Assembly: GCF_003589595.1 (NCBI RefSeq)
Contig: NW_020653713.1
Span: 586,971-650,970, forward strand
Length of the DNA: 64,000 nt
Source: Hyposmocoma kahamanoa
Lineage: Eukaryota; Arthropoda; Insecta; Lepidoptera; Cosmopterigidae
Reading direction: 5' to 3'
Shown here: positions 48,095-59,990 of the stretch, piece after piece
Layout of the letters: the number at the start of each line of letters is the position of its first letter
How positions within the stretch are numbered: the first letter of the stretch is position 1
Program-made: the position numbers and the translations under genes
Notes under the pieces: model-generated
Databases searched by the model: none
What the model was told of the DNA's origin: nothing
The model's input: only the letters and a program-made list of their open reading frames with translations

Positions 48095-49363
48095 GGGGTT
48101 AAAGTATGAAATTGCCGATTTGTACTGAAAATCTAAATTGTTTATTTTTTAAATTTTTAACAAATTTATTTAATCAAAATAGTTGCCATTATTATCTATA
48201 CATTGCTGCCATCTAATGGGAAGGTTATTAATGCCTTTGCGATAGAACTCCGACGATCTAGACTGCACAAACTGTGTGAAAGCATTTTGTACTGCCTCCT
48301 GGGAAGAAAACTTCTTGTCACGTAGATAATTGTCCAAATCACGAAAAAAATGGTAGTCCGTTGGAGCAAGGTCTGGTGAATACGGAGGATGACGAATGGT
48401 TTCTAACTGCAGTTCCTGAAGGGTCAAAATGGTTTCTCGTGCTGTTTGAGGTCTCGCGTTGTCGTGGAGCAATAATGGTGAAGATCGATTCATGAGTCGG
48501 GGCTGTTTTACTGCTAGTTTTGTCAACATGGTTCGGAGTTCGGCACAATAGACATCTGCCGTTATTGCTTGACCAGATCGGAGAAAACTATAGTGAATAA
48601 CACCATGCTGAGACCACCAAACAGTTACCATTACCTTTTTATTGGTAAGTTTTGCTTTAGGACACTGTTGTGGCATTTGACCTGGGGTCAGCCATTGCAT
48701 TTTTCTTTTCCGGTTATCATAAAGAATCCACTTTTCATCACATGTTACAATTCGATCCAATATTCCTTCATTTCTGTACTACGCACAGTTTCAACACGCG
48801 TTTCTTTCTGCAGATCAGTCAAATCATGAGGCACCCATTTTTCGTATTTTTTTATTTTATTGATTTGACGCAAGTGAGTCAATATTGTGGGTAAGGTAAC
48901 GTTAAACCATGCCGCTAATTCCTGGGTAGTTTGACTAGGATCGGCTTCCACTATCTCTCTTAATTCATCGTTATTCACCTGTGTGGGCGGTCTTCCTCGT
49001 GGCTCGTTCTTTAAGTCGAAATTTCCATCACGAAAGCGTTTAAACCAAAATCGCATGGTGCGTTCATTAGTAGACCCCTCTCCAAACGCAGCATTGATAT
49101 TGCGGGCTGTTTCTGCCGCGTTAGTTCCGCGTCGGAACTCGGATTCAAAACTCACTCGAATTTTCGCAGTATCCATCTTTCTTGTCTAAATTGAATAACA
49201 AAAACAATTGAAAGTCGATATTCAAATGTTTCAAATTTAAAAAAAAAAAAAAATCACAGAAACCATTTGAAAAAAGTTTCATTCGAAAACCTCAAACCAT
49301 GAAGATTCTATGAAAATTCAAAGAACCTATTGCAATGAAACGGCAATTTCATACTTTAACCCC
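48095..49363 (-). mobile_element. Near full-length mariner, DD34D, frameshifted
   Basis: Terminal repeats starting GGGGTTAAAGTATGAAATTG face inward at 48,095 and 49,363, and a TA precedes the left end. Two overlapping minus-strand frames cover the transposase. 49,176-48,745 holds the N-terminal helix-turn-helix part (NAAETARNINAAFGEGSTNE, then WFKRFRDGNFDL). 48,760-48,170 holds the catalytic core: TCDEKWILYDNRKR, HDNARPQTARET and PPYSPDLAPTDYHFF, with 34 residues between the last two Asp. A small deletion and frameshift at about 48,750-48,790 break the gene. The right end stops 26 bp from the stop codon of protease gene 4, so the element landed in or next to its 3' UTR. Confidence 0.88.
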
Positions 49364-49389
49364 AATATTATGTATGGTCATGAAATAAA

Positions 49390-50604
49390 TTAAGTAAATT
49401 TAAACTGATGGCAGTAAAGTTGTTTAGATGCGCTTGTGATCCAGTGGTGGTATTTAGTCACGTTGGTGTAGATGATGAGACTCTTGGAGGTCTTTGGTAT
49501 CTTGTAAGACACTATGCCAATCTGGATGGACCGTCGGACTATTAAAGCGCTGCCTGAGTCACCTCTGTAAAGTAAGAATTTATAATGAAAATATAATTTT
49601 AATAGTACGCCAGGTCCACTTCGTGTTTCGCAATAGTTAGGATAATTTAAAAAACGAATTTAGTTTTACATTATCAAGCAAAGTAGTAGCGATTAGTACT
49701 TTCTTTTAACAGCTTTGCGTCTACGAACACCAAATCAACACTTTGTATTATTGTACTTCTTACATATTTATGCCACAATAGCTATTTCTGCAATACATAC
49801 ATGCAAGCAATACTGCGTTATGGTTTTGAAGGATAAACGTGCTGGTGAAACTACAGGCACTTATCAACTTAAGTTGACGGGCGCAGTGGCAGTACTCCTA
49901 ACACCTATGCGATACAAAGCTTTGAGTGGCACTGCACCTGTTTTGGCTACCCTTATGCATTACGCCTACGCGTGGTACTTACCACCAGATGTATGACTCG
50001 TTCGTCCCGTCACTTGGAAATCATTAAAAATGCTTTGGTCAGCGCAGATGATTATGTTTGTATGTTCATGACATTTTGATGTATCTTTGGTTTATATACT
50101 AGGTACCAAAGTTTAAAAAGTTTAAGGTTATAAGTAGGTTCAAATGCTCTTGATAATATGTCAGTACTTCAAGCACAAGCACTCGGCAGATACGTCAAAC
50201 TCAGGGCTTATCCATGATAGCCACCAAGCACAAGAGGTTGTGGAACCAGAACCTATATTATCCTCCCCTAGCAATGGTCTACAGCAACTATAATAACAAT
50301 AATAATAATGATAATAAATGTTTATTTCAGTAATACAATTCACTTTACATTAACAGTGGATGGTACCTCCTATTAAGCTTATCAAGCCTGTGTCAGAAGG
50401 CACCGCTCTTCCATAGCTATAAATACATATTTAACATTTTTAACTTATACTCGTACTTAATGTAGTGTTTAATTTTTACATTTCCAAACATCGACAAAAA
50501 CAAAACAAACAATTTTTTTTTAACAATTATCAATTTTCTTAACTTCTAATTTTAAATTTAATTTGAATCTTAAAACGTATGTGTGTGCATTTGTACATGA
50601 AAAA

Positions 50605-50657
<53 letters not shown>

Positions 50658-52344
50658 TGTATGTATGTATGGATGTATGTGTGGGGGGGGTGTCTGTGTG
50701 TATGTGTGTTAACCTGTTGCCATAGATTAGAGAAAGTAGTGTTTTTAAAGCAACTGTTCTAATAGATCTTCGGTTTCCTCATACGATTTCGACTGTAGCC
50801 ATTTTGATGTAACTTTTTTGCAGTCTCTATAACTTTTGGCGTATATTTCTAATTCCTTATTAATTAAATTGTACAAATGGGCCGATCGTTTGCTGAATTG
50901 TCTGTTTGCAAATGTTGTATTTACTTTAGGTACTTGTGCCACAATGTCTTTCTTTCTTCTCTTCGAAATATTTAGATCATATTTTAGAGACCTATGTTGT
51001 CTGTATACAGTTTCAGTGATGTAGAGTTTCCTTACAGTGGCTAAATTTGATAGTTGATACAAACTGCTAGTGGCAAATCGCCTTTTTTTTAAATACATTA
51101 TTTTAAGCAAATTGCGTTGCGCACGTTCCAACTCGAGAAAACGAGTTTTAGCAGCTCCACCCCATATAGGAATACAATAAATCAATACAGATTGAACCAA
51201 ACTCACGTATATTTCCAATATATCCCTAGACGACGTGACTCGCGGACCAGCGACTGGTCCTGGCACTACATATCTTAGTGTTTTAAAAATCCAATTAAGT
51301 TTACCCATACTCAACACCATTCTATATTGGAGGAGCCTGGGTGGTACCAGTAGGATCCTGCACCCTTCACACGCAAAATAGGCGTGGACGTCCAGTTGCA
51401 GACACCAGCCCGTTTTACCGTACCATGTAATAAGGAGGTCACAAAAGTATATTTATGTACAGAGGCATATTGTGAAAGACGGAACGAAAAAGGGCTCATG
51501 GTTTACTCACACTGCAGCGTAACCGTAGTCCGTCTCATGTTTCACATCCCCGGTGGCGCAAAAGTAACCATTGTTCAAATTCGGCACTAATCTTAAACAC
51601 CTTCTTCGCGACAGCACTACCTGGCGCGTCCACTTCAAGTACAGCGTAGGTGTATATAATTTCTCCTGGTGGCACATACAACATAAGCGATTAGTAAAGT
51701 TTTTAAAACTGACTTCGCTTCCGTGCCTGTACTGTTTAATAATAAATAAAAAAAATGATTACGTTTGTGATACCCCATCCTGCCACCAAAGCTGGTTCCT
51801 TGTAGATTCCAATGTGTGATAATAAGACCCTCTTCACTGAACTACCGAACACCAAAGGCCTCGAAAGAATAGCCACAGCAATGTCGTTTTTCATTACATG
51901 TCCGTCGTATTCTCCATGGCTGGCAAACTTTCCGACAGTGTAAAAGTTTCCCTTTGTCTTTCTCCGGTTGCCGACTGATACTAACACTTTAGACCCACTT
52001 CGACAATCCTCGAAACAGTGTGCTGCAGTCAGCAATATTAATTGGTTCAAGATCGACGAGCCGCAAGTAAATTCCTCGTACTCTACCTTGTGGCATTTTA
52101 TCACCAAAAATGCCGAATGGGGAAAGTCTTGTATTCTAGCGTACTTCCCTCCTACAATATAACTTTGAAACTTTGTGTCGTCACTGTCCGTTTCATACTC
52201 AAACGATTCATTTCGACGTGCTGACTCATTCGAAAACAATTCTTCCGAAAACGATCCGTTCTGAAGAGTAGTAGTCATATTTGTTCGAGATTTCAGTAAA
52301 ATAGTTAGTATCATGAACAAAAAATACATCTTACTAATGAACAT
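49390..52344 (-). CDS. Chymotrypsin-like serine protease, cluster gene 4
   Basis: Exons 52,344-51,763, 51,665-51,511 and 49,564-49,390 join in frame to 303 residues, the longest of the active-type genes. A signal peptide is followed by a long Ser/Asn/Glu-rich propeptide with several NxS/T sites and then TKFQSY|IVGG (63-66). Triad His109, Asp154 and Ser249 (GDSGS) is intact. Pocket positions are Tyr at 189, Lys at 216 (SYK) and Ile at 226. Extra Cys pair in IKC and FEDC, with a C-terminal LYC. Intron 2 has grown to 1,946 bp through repeat A copy 4 and a CR1-like LINE; the paralogous intron of gene 5 is 534 bp. A mariner begins 26 bp past the stop. Secreted peptidase of unknown substrate. Confidence 0.92.
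49820..50040 (+). repeat. Dispersed repeat family A, copy 4
   Basis: In intron 2 of protease gene 4, with GACGGGCGCAGTGGCAGTAC and ATGACTCGTTCGTCCCGTCA. It lies at the same place as copy 5 in gene 5 (both follow a GTAGC(G/A)ATTAGT block), so it predates their duplication. It also carries a small internal insertion (ACGCGTGGTACTTACC). Confidence 0.75.
50157..50245 (+). mobile_element. LINE RNase H fragment
   Basis: Nearly the same words as 46,095-46,170 (ATGTCAGTACTT, AAACTCAGGGCT, ATCAAGCAC/CCAAGCAC). Small piece of the RNase H-bearing LINE. Confidence 0.5.
50285..51320 (-). mobile_element. CR1-like LINE 3' part in protease intron
   Basis: An uninterrupted minus-strand frame of 191 residues (51,320-50,745) reads KLNWIFKTLRYVVPG, LVQSVLIYCIPIWGGAAKTR, LELERAQRNLLKIMY and FSKRSAHLYNLI, the thumb and C-terminus of a CR1-type RT. 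The 3' UTR contains the TG microsatellite and ends at about 50,285 with GAAATAAACATTTATTATC and ATT repeats. It is 5'-truncated and relatively young (no stops in the remaining ORF). Confidence 0.85.
50608..50655. repeat. (TG)n microsatellite
   Basis: More than 20 TG units with one A interruption, in the 3' UTR of the LINE above. A short G run follows near 50,683. Confidence 0.9.
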
Positions 52345-53426
52345 TTCGATATACTTCGCTGCTTAGTAATTAAGAATTATAAATTTTATGACATTAACGT
52401 TCGCTCGTCATTTAGAGTTATGTCCACTTTATCGGGTATTAAACCAGGTAATTGAAGAGATTGGTTACAAGTACTCGAATTTTACCACTAACCTCGTGCT
52501 ATTTTAAAGGAGAAAATGTTTAAGTATATGATTTTCTCTGTTAATATTTTCTGTATTGAAACTATTGTGTCTAACAGTTACAATCGCCGAACCAACTTCA
52601 GAATCAAATTGTATGCTTGGAAAAGCTGTGATGAAAATTCGTAGTAGAACTCTCTAGGATTTACATAACGAAGACGAAGTGAACAGCGCAAAAATGTACT
52701 TACATTAAAAATATATTACAGCAGTATAGCCTTAAAATTAACATAATTGGAGAAAAGTATACCAATAATGTTCTTTTTTGATAACATTTTATTATTGTAA
52801 ACGTGAATAGGTGACACGTTACGTTACTAAAGATCGACCTATTATAATATATCAATCGGAGATTAATTGGGAACGATGTAAGCAATACCTAGGTATAATA
52901 AGATTCTCGAGTCGTGAGAGTTATAGGCATTTAAAAGTGATTGGAAATAATTGATTTTCAAATCGAACCCTTGAATGGGTTCGTGATATCGGTTGCATAA
53001 CTATTTTGCAGCCATTGATAATACAGGTATCTCGGTTGTCTTTGACACCTCTTTCAAAGCGGGAACGAAAAATTTTGTTGTATGTGTATATAAAAAACAT
53101 GTTGCCGATCTATTTTTCGTTTCCGTGCATGTAATTACATAAATATTGACTTGAACAGCAGCGTTCACAGAACAAACTTCAAATCATTTTGTATTTTGAT
53201 CAGACGAAGAACAAAATGGTTTATTTATAACTGACAATATCAAAACGTTGACATGCTTACTTAAAAATGTACTTGTATGAAATACTTGTATTTAAAAACA
53301 CGAGGTTTAGGCAAACATTTTTGATTATTGGTCAGAATTAAAAACACGACGTAAAATTATGATATATTTTTAATACAAGAGTTGTTCACAAACTGACATT
53401 TGACTGTTTTATGATCATGAAATGAC
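52345..53426. other. Spacer between protease genes 4 and 5
   Basis: 52,850-53,400 is the paralog of 47,680-48,060 (3' flank). Just upstream of the ATGs of genes 4 and 5 the motif AGCGAAG followed by TATATCGAAATG or CACATCAAAATG is shared. No other feature. Confidence 0.5.
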
Positions 53427-54932
53427 TTAAGTAAATTTAAACTGACGGCAGTAAAGTTGTTTAGATGCGCTTGTGATCCAGCGAATGTATTTTGTCACAT
53501 CGGTGTAGAGGACGAGACTATTGGAGAGCCTTGATATCTTATAGGACACTATGCCAATCTGGATAAAACCTTTGACGACTAAAGCGCTGCCTGAGTCGCC
53601 TCTGCAAAATATGAATTTATAATAAAAATATAATATTTAAAGTACGCCGCGATCAGGTCCACTTCGTATTTCGTAATTGTGTCGAGTTAAAAAAAATCTT
53701 AGTTTATTGTTACAAAGTAATGTAGTAAGTAGCAATTAGTCCTCTCTATTAACAACAAGTCAAGTGGTAATGTGAGCGTTATTATGGTGCTGGTGAAACT
53801 ATTGGCACTTGTCAACTTATGTCCAAGGGTGACGCTGAAGGGTGGGCGCAGTGGAGTGCCCCTTAAATCTTTGTGGTGTCAAACTCTGAGTTGCACTGTA
53901 ACTAACCCATGTTTTATGTGTAACTATGCGTATGACTTGTTCTTCTTCGTTAAAAAAATACTTTGGTATGCATAGGTAATTTGTGTTCGATTTTTCATAA
54001 CATTTGGGTGTATCGTTGTTTTATATTCAAGCTACTACAGTTTAAATCTTTAAAGTTACATGTCGGTTACGAAATTTATAATGTATTGAGGCATGTTGTA
54101 GAAGATGGACCAAAAAAAGCTCATGGTTTACTCACACTGCAGCGTAACCGTAATCCTTATCATGTTTCACATCCCCCGAAGCGCAAATGTAACCATTGCT
54201 CAATTTCGGCACTAAAATCAGACATTTTCTTGGCGACAGCACTACTTGGCGTGTCCACTTTAAGTATAGCGTTTGTGTATGTGATGTATCCTGATGGCAC
54301 ATACAACATAAGCGATTTAGTAAAGTTTTTAGTTATTGAGTTAGTTACCGTCCCAGTAACGCAAAAAAAATAAAAAAGATTACATTTGTGACACCCCATC
54401 CAGCCACCTGAGCAGGTTTGTTGTAGATTTCAAAGCGTGACAACAAGACCCTCTTCACTGTACTACTGAACACCAAAGGTTCCGTCAGAACAGCCAAGGC
54501 AATGTCGTTTTTCATTATACGTGCACTGTATTCTTCATGTGTGGCAAACTGTCCAATTATGTAAATGGTTCCTTTTGATTTTCTTCGGTCGCCCACTGAT
54601 GCTAACACTTTGGTGCCAGCTTCGCAATCCTCGAAACAATGTGCTGCAGTCAACAATATCACTTGGTTTAAGATCGACGCCCCGCAAGTGAAATGAACGT
54701 AGTCTACCTTCTGGCATTTTATCGCCAAAAATGCCGAATGGGGAAAATCTTTTATTCTAGCGTTCTGTCCTCCTACAATATAACCTTCAAACTTTTTGTC
54801 ATCGTTGTCCGTTTCATACTGAAACGATCCATCCGACTGCGTTTCATTTGGAATAGTAGTAGTCACACTTGATCGAGATTTCCGTAAGATAGTTAGTATC
54901 GAGAACAAAAAATAGGTCTTACTATTGCACAT
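53427..54932 (-). CDS. Chymotrypsin-like serine protease, cluster gene 5
   Basis: Exons 54,932-54,384, 54,290-54,136 and 53,601-53,427 join in frame to 292 residues. Signal peptide, Thr/Asn-rich acidic propeptide, KKFEGY|IVGG (52-55), then His98, Asp143 and Ser238 (GDSGS). Tyr at 189 (DYGYAAV), Lys at 216 (SYK), Val at 226. Extra Cys in IKC and FEDC; the end is QLYCRQFKFT, identical in its last residues to gene 4. Introns, 3' flank and intronic repeat A copy are collinear with gene 4, its sister copy, but without the later LINE and mariner. Likely secreted zymogen; substrate unknown. Confidence 0.93.
53775..53970 (+). repeat. Dispersed repeat family A, copy 5
   Basis: In intron 2 of protease gene 5, with GTGCTGGTGAAACTATTGGC and CACTTGTCAACTTATGTCC and an A-rich end. 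Orthologous in position to copy 4. Confidence 0.7.
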
Positions 54933-55429
54933 TTTGATGTGCTTCGCTGATTGGTGATTAAGAATTATGGATTTTTAGGACAGTAAAGTTCGCCCATAAT
55001 TTGGAGTTACATGTTCTTCGTCGGTAATAAATCGCTATTGAAACAAGTAATTGAAGATAGCGGTTGTAAGTATTTCAAAGGAAATAATGGACTTATTATA
55101 TCAGATTTTCTCTGTTAAGTAAATATTGTCTGCATTGATACTATTGAGCTGAACCAACTTCGGGAACAAATTTTGTATACTTGGAAAAAGATATAAAGAA
55201 AATTAATGGTAGAACTCCTTAAGACTTATACGACTAGGATGAAGGAAACTGAATTAAAATAGATTACCGCAGTATAGTTTCAAAAATTTATAGAATTGAA
55301 GAAAATAACACCAATTACATCTAAATTTTTAATAGAATAAAGTTACAATTTAAATTACTAAAACTGTAGTTTAAAAAAATATTATCTTTTATTTTATTAA
55401 TATTTAAATTTAATAATTTTATTAATACC

Positions 55430-55795
55430 TAATGTTCGACTGCGAACAGATTGCCTGCACCTTTGCAGTTAATGCATGATGTCGTAATCAACTTCATGCA
55501 GCTGTGACTGACACCCTGAAGTTGATAACGACTTTACGCAATAAATGCATGCAGTCGATTTCGGCTGCAGCATGCAGTTATGCGTGAAGCCGTTATCCAA
55601 GAGCTCGACTACATGAAGTTGATAATGACTTCACACATAAACTACATGCAGTGCACACCGACTTCATGCAGCCGAGATCGACTGCATGCAGTTGATACGT
55701 GAATTCGTAATTGACCTTATGCAGTCGACGTTTCGCATGGATGAAGTTAATTACGACTTCACACATTAATTGCAAACATGCAGGTAGTCTGTTAA
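55430..55795. repeat. Degenerate minisatellite
   Basis: About 360 bp made of imperfect repeats of two alternating words: (G)CATGCAG(T/C)(C/T)GA and a segment like AAGTTGATAATGACTTCACA. CATGCAG or its reverse complement occurs about a dozen times, in both orientations, so local hairpins are possible. Non-coding. Confidence 0.8.
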
Positions 55796-56763
55796 TAGCC
55801 TAAGTATATTTACATAATAAAAAAAAGTTAAGTACCAACTATCTATTCTTCTATATTATGCATATTTAATCATAAAAGAAAGAATAGGAAAAATCAGAAA
55901 AAACATTTTCTGTCATTTATGTAGTTAAAGCCTATGGACTCGAGATAGCTGACATTGGCATAGGCTCGGTGTTACTGATATTTTGACATTGTTTTAGGCC
56001 CGGACGATGGTGTTGCTGAGTGCTGCTTACTGGAAGATCCGACGAATAAATACTTAGGATGCACAAAAGACTACTGTGGAAAAAACAAGAAGGAGGCAAT
56101 TTAGAATTTTCATTAGAGTGTAGTGGATCAGATCATGGATCGAAGAGAAAGAGACTCGAATTTCTAGAGGTTTGAGCATCGAGATACTTAATAAATTTGA
56201 GGAACTACAGGGTACTAAACGGTATGATAAATAGTGGAATGTTTCGGTGAATATTGTAGAGGTGGACGCGCCCGGCACAGAGGAGAGAGTTTTTTGAGAG
56301 AACGTTAATATTGAGGTCTGGACACGACATTTTCACATAATTTCTGCTCTCATCTGCAGTTTGCTGTAATAGCTCGTATTGTGAGCATCGTATCGTGAGC
56401 TCAAGGTCGAGCGGAACATGTATGAGGAGGTTTATGTATGTGTACCGTCATCCAGGTACGAAATGTTGAATTGAGAATGTAGGTGTTTGGATGGATCACC
56501 AAAGAAATGACTGCTGGATCGTGTGGGTCATTCTGTTGACAGCCAACTGCTGAATGGAGGGGGATTGTTATAATTATAAATAGATAATAACAGTAATATA
56601 TTTGAGATGCGAAAAACGTGAGGGAATTTCAATTTTAGTGAAAATTGAAAAGCAAAATACAATTTAATTTTTAACTTGTCGTTTATTCACAAGCACAAAC
56701 GGTGTGCATTACCACACGTTGAACTATCGTACGTTCACAACTATCGTATAAATTAAGTGGAGA
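55796..56763. other. Spacer, nothing recognised
   Basis: No supported gene between the minisatellite and the next protease gene. G-rich purine stretches at 56,040-56,300 resemble no domain I know. Confidence 0.35.
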
Positions 56764-58271
56764 TTATTCCTGGCAAAAAAGAGCTTTAGCAGTATTAGTA
56801 ACCCATCTGTAATATTTTGATACATCGGTGTAAGCGATGAGACTTTCCGAGATCGCAGCCATCTTGTAAGATACTATGCCAATCTGAATGGTGCCTCGGA
56901 CTATTAAAGCGCTGCCTGAATCACCCCTGCAAACGCAAAATATATATTTGTTTTTATACAAGTTGGCAGTAGTTTACGCAAATGGATACTTATTTCACTT
57001 TAATTCAAGTATCAGTGTTTTGAGTTTTTTTAAATTTATTTACGGTTTGTTGTTGGCAATAATTTAGACTGATAAATTCAACGGTCGAATCGAATTCAAC
57101 TGATCAAATTGTCACCGACTTGTACCGAATTATAACAATGTATATGGTCATTTGTACTTCCAGATGTGTTAAATAGGGTAATAAAGAAGTTAGTACAAAT
57201 ATTAGAATCAACAAATAAAAGGGTCTATACCAGATTCATTAGGCGACATTTGGCTAGAGAGTAACATTATATAAGAACTGTGTAAGTAAATATATTAGAT
57301 TTTGAAATAAGTAATAATGTTAAGATGTCGCTGTGGTTGGAGGTTACTAAGTTGCATAATTTTAGAACATAAAAATTTTAGCTTTAGTAATGTCAAATAA
57401 CTTTTGTAATTTTTCGAAATAAACAGCTTAAATTTTTTTTTTTTGTTTAGTAACACATTACTTGGTCGTGTGTAGATATGTTGTAGAGAGGACTAAACTC
57501 ACACTGCGGCGTAACCATGATCTTGAAGACTACGTTTATCTCCGGTCGCACATAAGTAACCTTTGTTCAAATTTGGCAACATATTCATACACTTTTCTCG
57601 CGTCATCACGACCTGACGCGCCGATTTCAAGTACTGGGAATCTATAAATTCTTCTTCCTGTGGGCACACATAACATAAACGATTAAGTTCCTAATAGAGT
57701 ACTGAATTCGTGACCTTTTAAATTAGTTTAAATATAACAAATAAATTACGTTTGTGACACCCCAGCCAGCCAGCACCGCTGGTTCGTTGTAGATCCCGAT
57801 TTGTGTTAGCTGAATTCTTTTCACTGTATTACCGAACACCACAGGGGTTGCCAGCATGACCAAACAGATGTCGTTTTTCATTATATCTCCGTCGTATTTT
57901 TTATGGCTAGCAAATTTTCCGACCGCGTAAAATGTTCCTTTTGTCTTTTTCGCGGCCCCCACTGATGCCAGTACTTTGGTGCCAGATTTACAGCCTTCCA
58001 AACAGTGTGCCGCAGTCAGCAATATCCACTGGTTTAGGATCGACGATCCGCAAGTGAAATCCTCAAATATTTTTTGTTTGCGGCAATTTATCGCTAAAAA
58101 TGCCGAATGAGGGAAGTCTTGTATTTTAGCAAATCTCCCTCCGACTACAAAACCTTCAAATTTTTTGCCATTGTAGTCCGATTCATTTAGAAGCTCGGCA
58201 GCCTCATTCGTTCTTGATTTTGGTAAAATACTTAGAATAATAAACAAAAAACACGTCGTACTACTAAACAT
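56764..58271 (-). CDS. Chymotrypsin-like serine protease, cluster gene 6
   Basis: Exons 58,271-57,750, 57,657-57,503 and 56,926-56,764 join in frame to 279 residues. Signal peptide, short propeptide, KKFEGF|VVGG (42-45), His89 (TAAHC), Asp134 (NDIC) and Ser229 (GDSGS). Position 189 is Tyr (DHGYAAV), 216 is Lys (SYK) and 226 is Ile. Extra Cys in INC and LEGC; an additional Cys follows the catalytic Asp (NDICLV). C-terminus ALFCQE. Same intron phases as its neighbours. Secreted peptidase of the same subfamily; substrate unknown. Confidence 0.92.
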
Positions 58272-59990
58272 TTTGAATAATTTCCCATAATAATTACGAA
58301 CGATGGAAAAGCATTAGGTGGGAGTTAAGTACCCATAACTCCTAATTAGGGTATTAAAACAAGTAATCGAAGTATGGATTACAAGTTTCACTTCTTTGTA
58401 ATAGCAAGACATTGATGATTTAACTCGTGGAACCCATTTGCTTGACTATACAGTACCTACATCATAGACGTGGATAGAAATTGGACATGTGCTTGTTCTC
58501 ACATAATGTGGAACACTGAATTGTTTCTACGAATAAAAATATGTAATAGTAGTCTTGTTAAGCACTTGGTTGCGGTAATTTGGTTACTTGCAGTCGGTGA
58601 ATGAATATCTCGTGATGTCATATCTCTGTATGTCAAAGAAGTTTCACCAAGTTTGGAAAACACGTGAAGTCCCTAACTTACATTGGAAGAGTGATAAATA
58701 AAATTAATTAATTAATTTAATTTTGCTGAATACGTAACATATGCTATCATACATTAATACAAAGCACATTTATGTTAAATTTCAAGATTAGTTATTATTT
58801 TTCAATTTTTATATAAAAAGCCGTTTTTGTATTGTAAATAAAATTAATTATAATTGAAGTTGAAGACGCAAACTGATAATTGTTATGAAGTTTAGGACGA
58901 CAACATAATAAATCGGTTAGATTTAGTGGCTTTAAAAAAAATTGCTTTAACAGTCGATGGAGTCAAGCATTACAATAAAGAAGCCTTTTTAAGGGTTGAG
59001 AAACGTGGAGAATCGCATAAACTACCTAATGAATATGAATTGGAACATGTCTATTGTGTATACGTATATTTAAGGGCTGCGATTAAAAGGAGAAAGCCTT
59101 CTTCTTTCACCTCGATGGCAAGTATTATGGCGTACGTCTAGCAGAATCTTTTCAAAAGAAAACTCCCGAGAAAATAAAGTCGTTGCTCACGATATTCAAA
59201 GTTAATTTGAAGTTAACCGTCAACTTTTTTACCATGATTGACGGAAGTTACCAGAAATATGATGATACCCGGGATACTCATTTAAGTTCAACATAAATGA
59301 TTTGTAAATGAATAATTTGCAAAATACAATTTACAAAGTGCCCGAAAATGTGTATTGTAAAATTTTCGGAAACACATGCTCTTAACCATTTTACAAAATG
59401 AAACCATAAAACTCCAAATCGCGGACTGAGTTTCGTGTTTTCGTAGAATTCCTAGATAATGCCGTCGTTGTAATCTACTTGTAAAAGAGTAACTTCTGAC
59501 ATTCATTCGGTTTGTTTACTCAAGGTTCCTTTTATGGTAGTAACACCAAATAAAAGCGAATTTTCCACATTTATCGGTGAAAAGGTCAAAATCTGTGAAT
59601 TTATTTAAATTATTTAGATTTCGGTGGTTATATAAAAATTTAAGTTTGATTGTAACGGTGTAAGATAGAAAGAAGCGGTTAATTAGTTTTGAAAAATCAT
59701 TCTATGGAAGAGACGTAATTCGACGTAATATGAAGTCATGAAAATTCATCTTTAAGCTCCCTCATATTTCTTTTTTGTTTTCAAATCGACGCTAAAGGTG
59801 AAATGAGGAATGAAAGAATAAGTAATGATATCATATGAAAGGGTTTACTTGGAATGCAATGTGCAGCTTAAATTTTTCATTGTCCACCTAAATAATGGCG
59901 ACAATAATGACCGCCTTAAACGAATGCTAATTCAACGCTGTGTACATCTATATAGGATCGTGAATTCGGAATTAATAAACAATTTTTATT
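58272..59990. other. Spacer, nothing recognised
   Basis: AT-rich intergenic DNA between protease genes 6 and 7. No supported ORF, RNA or repeat. Confidence 0.4.
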
